Source of the DNA: Pedobacter roseus
GTDB taxonomy: Bacteria; Bacteroidota; Bacteroidia; Sphingobacteriales; Sphingobacteriaceae
Direction of reading: 5' to 3'
Length of the DNA: 64,000 nt
NCBI RefSeq assembly: GCF_014395225.1
Contig: NZ_CP060723.1
Span: forward strand, 1,488,001 to 1,552,000
A program made the translations under genes and the position numbers. Shown here one piece after another: positions 60,363 to 64,000 of the stretch (the stretch's first letter is position 1; each line of letters opens with the position of its first letter). Below the pieces are notes generated by a model that saw only the letters and a program-made list of their open reading frames with translations, ran no database searches and was not told the origin of the DNA.

Positions 60363-61451
60363 ATGCACGATCAAAAACTGCAGGTTAACGCACTAACCGA
60401 TCTAAATGAAGAACTGGAGAATTATTTCCGTAATACCATTATCCCACAGCTTTTTGTTGATGCATCTTTAACGCTCAGGAAGTTTACGCCTCCTGCAATG
60501 AAACAGTTTAGCCTGAATGACAGTGACATCGGCAAACCAATAACTGATGTTAAAGAAAATTTCCGTTTCCCTTCTATTCTGGAAAATATCCAGCAGGTAA
60601 TTGATACAGGAGAAATCCTCGAAAAAGAAATTCAAACCATCGATTTTCGTTGGTACCAGATGAATATACTACCCTATATCGTAAGGAAAAATAATAAAAC
60701 CAATGGAGTGATTATTACGTTTGTGGAGATCACCATGCGCATCAGAGACCTGAAAGAGCAGGAACGTTTGATTGCCGAACATGAATTATTACTGGATACC
60801 ATATCGCACGACATTAAAACACCTCTTACCAGCCTTGACCTGACCATTGAAATGTTAAAGGCATTGCCGGATAAAGGCATGGAACGGTTTCCCCTTTTAC
60901 TGGAGAAAGTAGAGAACAGTTTACAGAAAATGAAAGATGTGATTTTCGATTTAACGGATTCAAGAAATCACCAGCAAAAATACAAGGCTTTTGCAGAGCT
61001 GATCAGTTTTGAGCATATTGTAGAGGATGCCCGCCTTACACTTGCTCCTCAGATTTTAGAATCCGGAGCAGTAATAAATACTGAAATAGGGGTTTCAGAA
61101 ATAATGTTTGTAAGGCGAAAACTGCGCAGTATTGTATATAATCTTGTTAGTAATGCCATTAAATATCAATCTGCAAACCGTGCTCCTGTAGTTACAATCA
61201 GAACGGCGTTAGAAGAAGCTTATGTTACCATAACCGTTTCTGATAACGGCATGGGGATAGCAAAAGAAAACCTGAATACCATTTTTACTAAATTTCAACG
61301 CTTAAATAATGATGTTGAAGGTACCGGTGTAGGCCTTTACCTGGTAAAGGAAATTGTTGATTATGCGGGTGGAAAAATTACCGTAGAGAGTGAAGTTGGC
61401 AAAGGGTCTGTATTTAAAGTGTATTTAAAATTAGAACATATTACCCATTAA
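60363..61451 (+). CDS. PAS domain sensor histidine kinase (cytoplasmic)
   Basis: The start is taken at ATG 60363 (MHDQKLQVNALTDLNEELEN); an upstream frame to 60240 adds 41 residues of poor composition. The 362-residue protein has a PAS domain (about 30-125, QLFVDASLTLRKFTPPAMKQF, DSDIGKPITDV) of the type found in CheR/CheB-linked kinases. A short coiled linker precedes HisKA with H149 (TISHDIKTPLTSL), and an HATPase domain has NLVSNAIKYQSANR, DNGMGIA and GTGVGLYLV. No membrane segment is present. No adjacent response regulator is seen, so it is an orphan. Signal unknown. Confidence 0.9.
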   Translation: MHDQKLQVNALTDLNEELENYFRNTIIPQLFVDASLTLRKFTPPAMKQFSLNDSDIGKPITDVKENFRFPSILENIQQVIDTGEILEKEIQTIDFRWYQMNILPYIVRKNNKTNGVIITFVEITMRIRDLKEQERLIAEHELLLDTISHDIKTPLTSLDLTIEMLKALPDKGMERFPLLLEKVENSLQKMKDVIFDLTDSRNHQQKYKAFAELISFEHIVEDARLTLAPQILESGAVINTEIGVSEIMFVRRKLRSIVYNLVSNAIKYQSANRAPVVTIRTALEEAYVTITVSDNGMGIAKENLNTIFTKFQRLNNDVEGTGVGLYLVKEIVDYAGGKITVESEVGKGSVFKVYLKLEHITH

Positions 61452-61586
61452 ACCTGATACTAAACTACGCAGCAAATAAAAAAATGCAACTGTGATAAAC
61501 CTCACATTAAAATCGTGCGGTTTATCAACAACAGCTTCCAATTGCTATCTGCAATTTTGTGGTGTTTAATTTAAAACACCAGCAAG

Positions 61587-61976
61587 ATGGAAAAAAGAAT
61601 CATTAATCCCTGGAAATGGCAAGATCAGCGCAGTTATGTACAGGCTGTTGAAGTAAAAAATGTAACCAGTACCTTATATATTTCAGGCCAGACAGCCATT
61701 AGCGATGATGGAATATCGAGCGATGCAGATATGAAAACACAATTGATTGCTGCCCTGAAAAACCTCGAAACCGTAATTGCACAGGCAGGTTACGAATGCA
61801 GTGGCATTGTAAGGCTGAATATTTATACCACAGCTACCCACGAGCTCTGGCCGCACTTTAATATCTTTCAGGATTGGATCGCTAAACACAACATTCAGCA
61901 GTCGCTAACCTTGCTCGAAGTAAAAAGCCTTTTTGAAACTTTGAAAGTTGAGTTAGAAGCTACTGTTGTAAAGTAA
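61587..61976 (+). CDS. RidA family protein (Rid/YjgF)
   Basis: This 129-residue protein matches a single Rid domain: STLYISGQTAISDDG at the front, AALKNLETVIAQAGYECSGIVRLNIYTT in the middle, and SLTLLEVKSLFETLKVELEATVV at the end. RidA proteins deaminate reactive enamine/imine intermediates from PLP enzymes. The conserved Arg of the RidA catalytic site (usually before the acidic C-terminus) appears as Leu or Ser-containing TLLEVKSLF, so catalytic type is uncertain. It could be a Rid subgroup with a different role. It is a single gene with a terminator at 61986-62007. Confidence 0.85.
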   Translation: MEKRIINPWKWQDQRSYVQAVEVKNVTSTLYISGQTAISDDGISSDADMKTQLIAALKNLETVIAQAGYECSGIVRLNIYTTATHELWPHFNIFQDWIAKHNIQQSLTLLEVKSLFETLKVELEATVVK

Positions 61977-61985
61977 ATTAAAACC

Positions 61986-62007
61986 CGGTCTGTGTTCACA
62001 CAGACCG
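61986..62007. terminator. Bidirectional terminator between RidA and patatin genes
   Basis: CGGTCTGTG (61986-61994) pairs perfectly with CACAGACCG (61999-62007) with a four-base loop. T-rich sequence lies on both sides, suiting both converging genes. Confidence 0.85.
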
Positions 62008-62018
62008 AAACTCATTTT

Positions 62019-62951
62019 TTATCTGGTCAGTTTAATTCCCTCATCTGCTTCAACTGCCAGTACATGTGTGGTACAGTCTTTTGCTTTAAACAGGTCGTAT
62101 CCTTCCTGCCACCAGGTGGTCATTTCCTGTTTATTAAATACAAAAGAATGGGTGGTGAGTTCGCGGTTAATGAAATAGAAATTTATTTTTACATTCTTAT
62201 TTGCCGTTTGCAGTTTCGAGATAATCAGGTCGTCGTTCGCAATCTGGTTGAGCATAAAATCACTCGTCCGGGCAAATACCTCAATCGCATTTTGAAGGGG
62301 AGGGTTGTTATAAACCGCTTTTTCCTGTCTTAAAACAATGGTATCTATCTCGGTTGCTCCTTTTACAATCGCTTCCTGCACCGGGATCAGGTTCCCGAAA
62401 CCTCCGTCAGCATAATCGTTGCCATTTTTCTGGTAAAGACTCATTAATGGGGCTAAATTACACGAAGCCCACATCCAGTCGCAAAAATCTTCATAACCAT
62501 AATCATTGCTCGATTTGTATTCAATTAGTTGTGTGGTTAAATTGGCCACGGTAACCACCACTTCTTTACCCAGCGATTTGATGGTTTCGAAATCTTTAAG
62601 CTTAAAATTGTTCCTGATTAAATTTCTTAAACCTGTACTGTCGCCAAGGGTTTTCTGTCGCTTAATAAACTGCTTAATAATCCCGAAATGGTTCATGCGC
62701 AGTTTTACTTTTCCGTTTTTGTATTTAACGATGAATGGACAAACTGTAAAAATATCGGATTGTGAAATGGTGGTGTAGAGCTTTTTAATGCGTGCTACAT
62801 CGCCAATGGCCAAAAAAGGAATAAGCAAACTACCGGTAGAAGAACCCACAAAAAGATCATAATTTGTTTGGCGGTATTTAATGAGGTATTCTGCTACACC
62901 ACCAGCAAAAGCACCTTTGCTACCACCGCCCGAAATAACCAATGTCTTCAT
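62019..62951 (-). CDS. Patatin-like phospholipase
   Basis: This 310-residue protein has all the patatin catalytic elements: the oxyanion GGGSKGAFAGG (8-18), the nucleophile elbow GSSTG with Ser38, and the Asp of the dyad in ADGGFGN (D182). There is no signal peptide or membrane segment. Bacterial patatins hydrolyse acyl ester bonds of phospholipids or other lipids. The C-terminal ~110 residues extend past the core and may be regulatory. It is a single gene, tail-to-tail with the RidA gene. The physiological substrate is unknown. Confidence 0.92.
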   Translation of the reverse strand: MKTLVISGGGSKGAFAGGVAEYLIKYRQTNYDLFVGSSTGSLLIPFLAIGDVARIKKLYTTISQSDIFTVCPFIVKYKNGKVKLRMNHFGIIKQFIKRQKTLGDSTGLRNLIRNNFKLKDFETIKSLGKEVVVTVANLTTQLIEYKSSNDYGYEDFCDWMWASCNLAPLMSLYQKNGNDYADGGFGNLIPVQEAIVKGATEIDTIVLRQEKAVYNNPPLQNAIEVFARTSDFMLNQIANDDLIISKLQTANKNVKINFYFINRELTTHSFVFNKQEMTTWWQEGYDLFKAKDCTTHVLAVEADEGIKLTR

Positions 62952-63091
62952 GATACGCTCCTAAGAAAATTATAATCAAATATAATGGTTTAGTTTTAAG
63001 TCTGGAGTCTGGTGTATAGTCAAAAATGAGTCAATTACGCATTGATTCTTAGAGTTTTTAAGTTAAAAGATTCTGGTATTAACGATGAAAC

Positions 63092-63640
63092 CCTGAGGTT
63101 CGCTGAAGGAGCTTTCAGGTACCTCGCCGGAGCTTTTAGCTGCAACGATGCTGTGCTGAGGGTCGACGAAGGAGCTTTCAGGTACCCCACCGGAGCTTTT
63201 AGCTTCAATGATTAGGCTCTGAGGGGTCGATTAAGGAGCTTTCAGGTGCCTCGCCAGACCTTTTAGCTTCAACAATGCTGCTCTGAGGGTCGACGAAGGA
63301 GCTTTTAGGTGCCTCGCCGAAGCTTTTAGCTTCAACGATGCTGCGCTGAGGGTCGATGAAGGAGCTTTCAGGTGCCTCGCCGGAGCTTTTAGCTTCAACA
63401 ATGCTGCTCTGAGGGTCGACGAAGGAGCTTTTAGGTGCCTCGCCGGAGCTTTTAGCTTCAACAATGCTGCTTTGAGGTTCAATGAAGGAGCTTTCAGGTG
63501 CCTCGCCGGAGCTTTTAGCTTCAACGATGCTGCTCTGAGGTTCGCTGAAGGAGCTTTCAGGTGCCTCGCCGGAGCTTTTAGCTTCAACGATGCTGCGCTG
63601 AGGTTCGACGAAGGAGCTTTCAGGTGCCTCGCCGGGGCAA
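63092..63640. repeat. 63-bp tandem repeat, about nine units
   Basis: GGAGCTTTCAGGT-type starts occur at 63108, 63171, 63235, 63298, 63361, 63424, 63487, 63550 and 63613. All spacings are 63 except one of 64 between the second and third units, where an extra G (GAGGGGTCG) breaks the frame. The period is a multiple of three, so frames stay open on both strands. Confidence 0.95.
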
Positions 63641-63708
63641 GGATGTTCCGGAGCTCCTGGAACTACAGGAATCACGTAAATAAAATAATACACTTTAACC
63701 AGCCTCAT
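63205..63708 (-). CDS. Possible repeat protein encoded by the 63-bp array (doubtful)
   Basis: Read on the minus strand the array encodes a 167-residue protein. A short hydrophobic start (MRLVKVYYFIYVIPVVPG) is followed by 21-residue repeats of the GEAPESSF-VEPQ-SIVEAKSS kind, acidic and Ser-rich. A one-base insertion at about 63220 ends this frame; in the shifted frame two more diverged repeats continue. Because any 63-bp repeat stays open in several frames, coding is uncertain. It could be a variable surface or disordered protein, or non-coding satellite DNA. The plus-strand frame across the same repeat is even less protein-like. Confidence 0.25.
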   Translation of the reverse strand: MRLVKVYYFIYVIPVVPGAPEHPCPGEAPESSFVEPQRSIVEAKSSGEAPESSFSEPQSSIVEAKSSGEAPESSFIEPQSSIVEAKSSGEAPKSSFVDPQSSIVEAKSSGEAPESSFIDPQRSIVEAKSFGEAPKSSFVDPQSSIVEAKRSGEAPESSLIDPSEPNH

Positions 63709-63781
63709 TATTTTTAGTTATCTTTTCCTTTTCTAACCAGTATTCCCTTTTATAGATAAAACGATTTACCGTTTCCGGAAC

Positions 63782-64000
63782 ATGAAAACTATATACAAAG
63801 CAATTTTGGCCATTGGCACTTTACTATTTCTATCCAAATTTGGCTTTGCAGCTGATATCGAAATCAAAATCAACAAGCGTTACCTCAACCTGCCCGTTTC
63901 GCAAAAGCAGGCCAGGGCAAATATGATGTTCGAAATTGGTGGCAAACAGGAACGGATTTTTAAAATCCGGTTGGCAAAAGACGAACCCGAATATTGGGTT
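63782..64000 (+). CDS. Glycoside hydrolase family 32 protein, N-terminal part (DUF4980)
   Basis: The frame opens at ATG 63782 with a signal peptide (LAIGTLLFLSKFGFAA), then IEIKINKRYLNLPVSQKQAR, FEIGGKQERIFKIRLAKDEPEYWV, and runs off the window. The strand order KRYLNLPVSQ...F.I...R.F.IRLA...P.YWV is the DUF4980 domain that precedes the catalytic domain of Bacteroidota GH32 levanases/fructanases. The hydrolase domain itself is outside the window. If the call is right, a fructan-utilisation locus begins at this edge. The function is inferred from the N-domain alone. Confidence 0.75.
   Translation, partial: MKTIYKAILAIGTLLFLSKFGFAADIEIKINKRYLNLPVSQKQARANMMFEIGGKQERIFKIRLAKDEPEYWV

Overview
The window looks like chromosome of a Bacteroidota species of the Sphingobacteriaceae type (Pedobacter or Mucilaginibacter-like). 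The evidence is TonB receptors with carboxypeptidase-like N-domains, an ECF sigma/FecR/TonB cassette, type IX secretion signatures (a C-terminal gliding/CHU_C domain and a PorP/SprF partner), -7 promoter elements of the TAnnTTTG type, and moderately AT-rich DNA. The genus is an inference. No rRNA, canonical tRNA, transposase, prophage or CRISPR array is visible.

0-13 kb: a VOC-EVE-MarR operon (minus strand) behind a perfect inverted repeat that brackets its promoter; an alpha/beta hydrolase; a TonB-type outer-membrane receptor; an ABC-F ATPase; a secreted esterase; a DMT exporter/GNAT pair divergent from a MocR-type regulator; a RibD-C reductase and a PAS histidine kinase. 13-16.4 kb: a three-gene operon (phosphonatase-like HAD, zinc dehydrogenase, organophosphate-type MFS transporter) with a palindrome over its promoter.

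16.4-32.7 kb is the most unusual part. A sulfotransferase-like gene and an Asp/Asn beta-hydroxylase-like gene overlap and diverge from a formyltransferase-like gene, which is followed by three tandem phage-tail-collar (Mdp-like) genes. Next comes a 10.1-kb gene for a 3372-residue secreted repeat protein with 11 TIG and 19 near-identical MBG repeats and a type B T9SS sorting domain, then a PorP/SprF-family outer-membrane protein. This may be a surface-structure locus with its own modifying enzymes.

32.9-40.1 kb: small unknown genes, an 84-bp minisatellite, a multi-PAS histidine kinase converging on a single-domain response regulator, interspersed repeats, and a phosphate transporter/universal stress protein pair. 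40.3-51.5 kb: a minus-strand module of ECF sigma factor, FecR, STN-TonB receptor and two lipoproteins. A ~1.7-kb array of interspersed repeats separates the sigma gene from the fecR-like gene. An S41 peptidase lipoprotein lies upstream of the sigma gene.

52-56.5 kb: a compact tRNA-like element without an anticodon arm, with its own promoter and terminator, then a copper-handling cluster (His-rich protein, DUF3347, haem-binding protein, and a metal-binding/multicopper oxidase/CopB-like fusion). 56.8-64 kb: a lipoprotein metallopeptidase, an acidic protein, a formaldehyde-dehydrogenase-like enzyme, a histidine kinase, RidA, a patatin phospholipase, a 63-bp minisatellite, and the start of a probable GH32 fructan hydrolase cut by the window edge.
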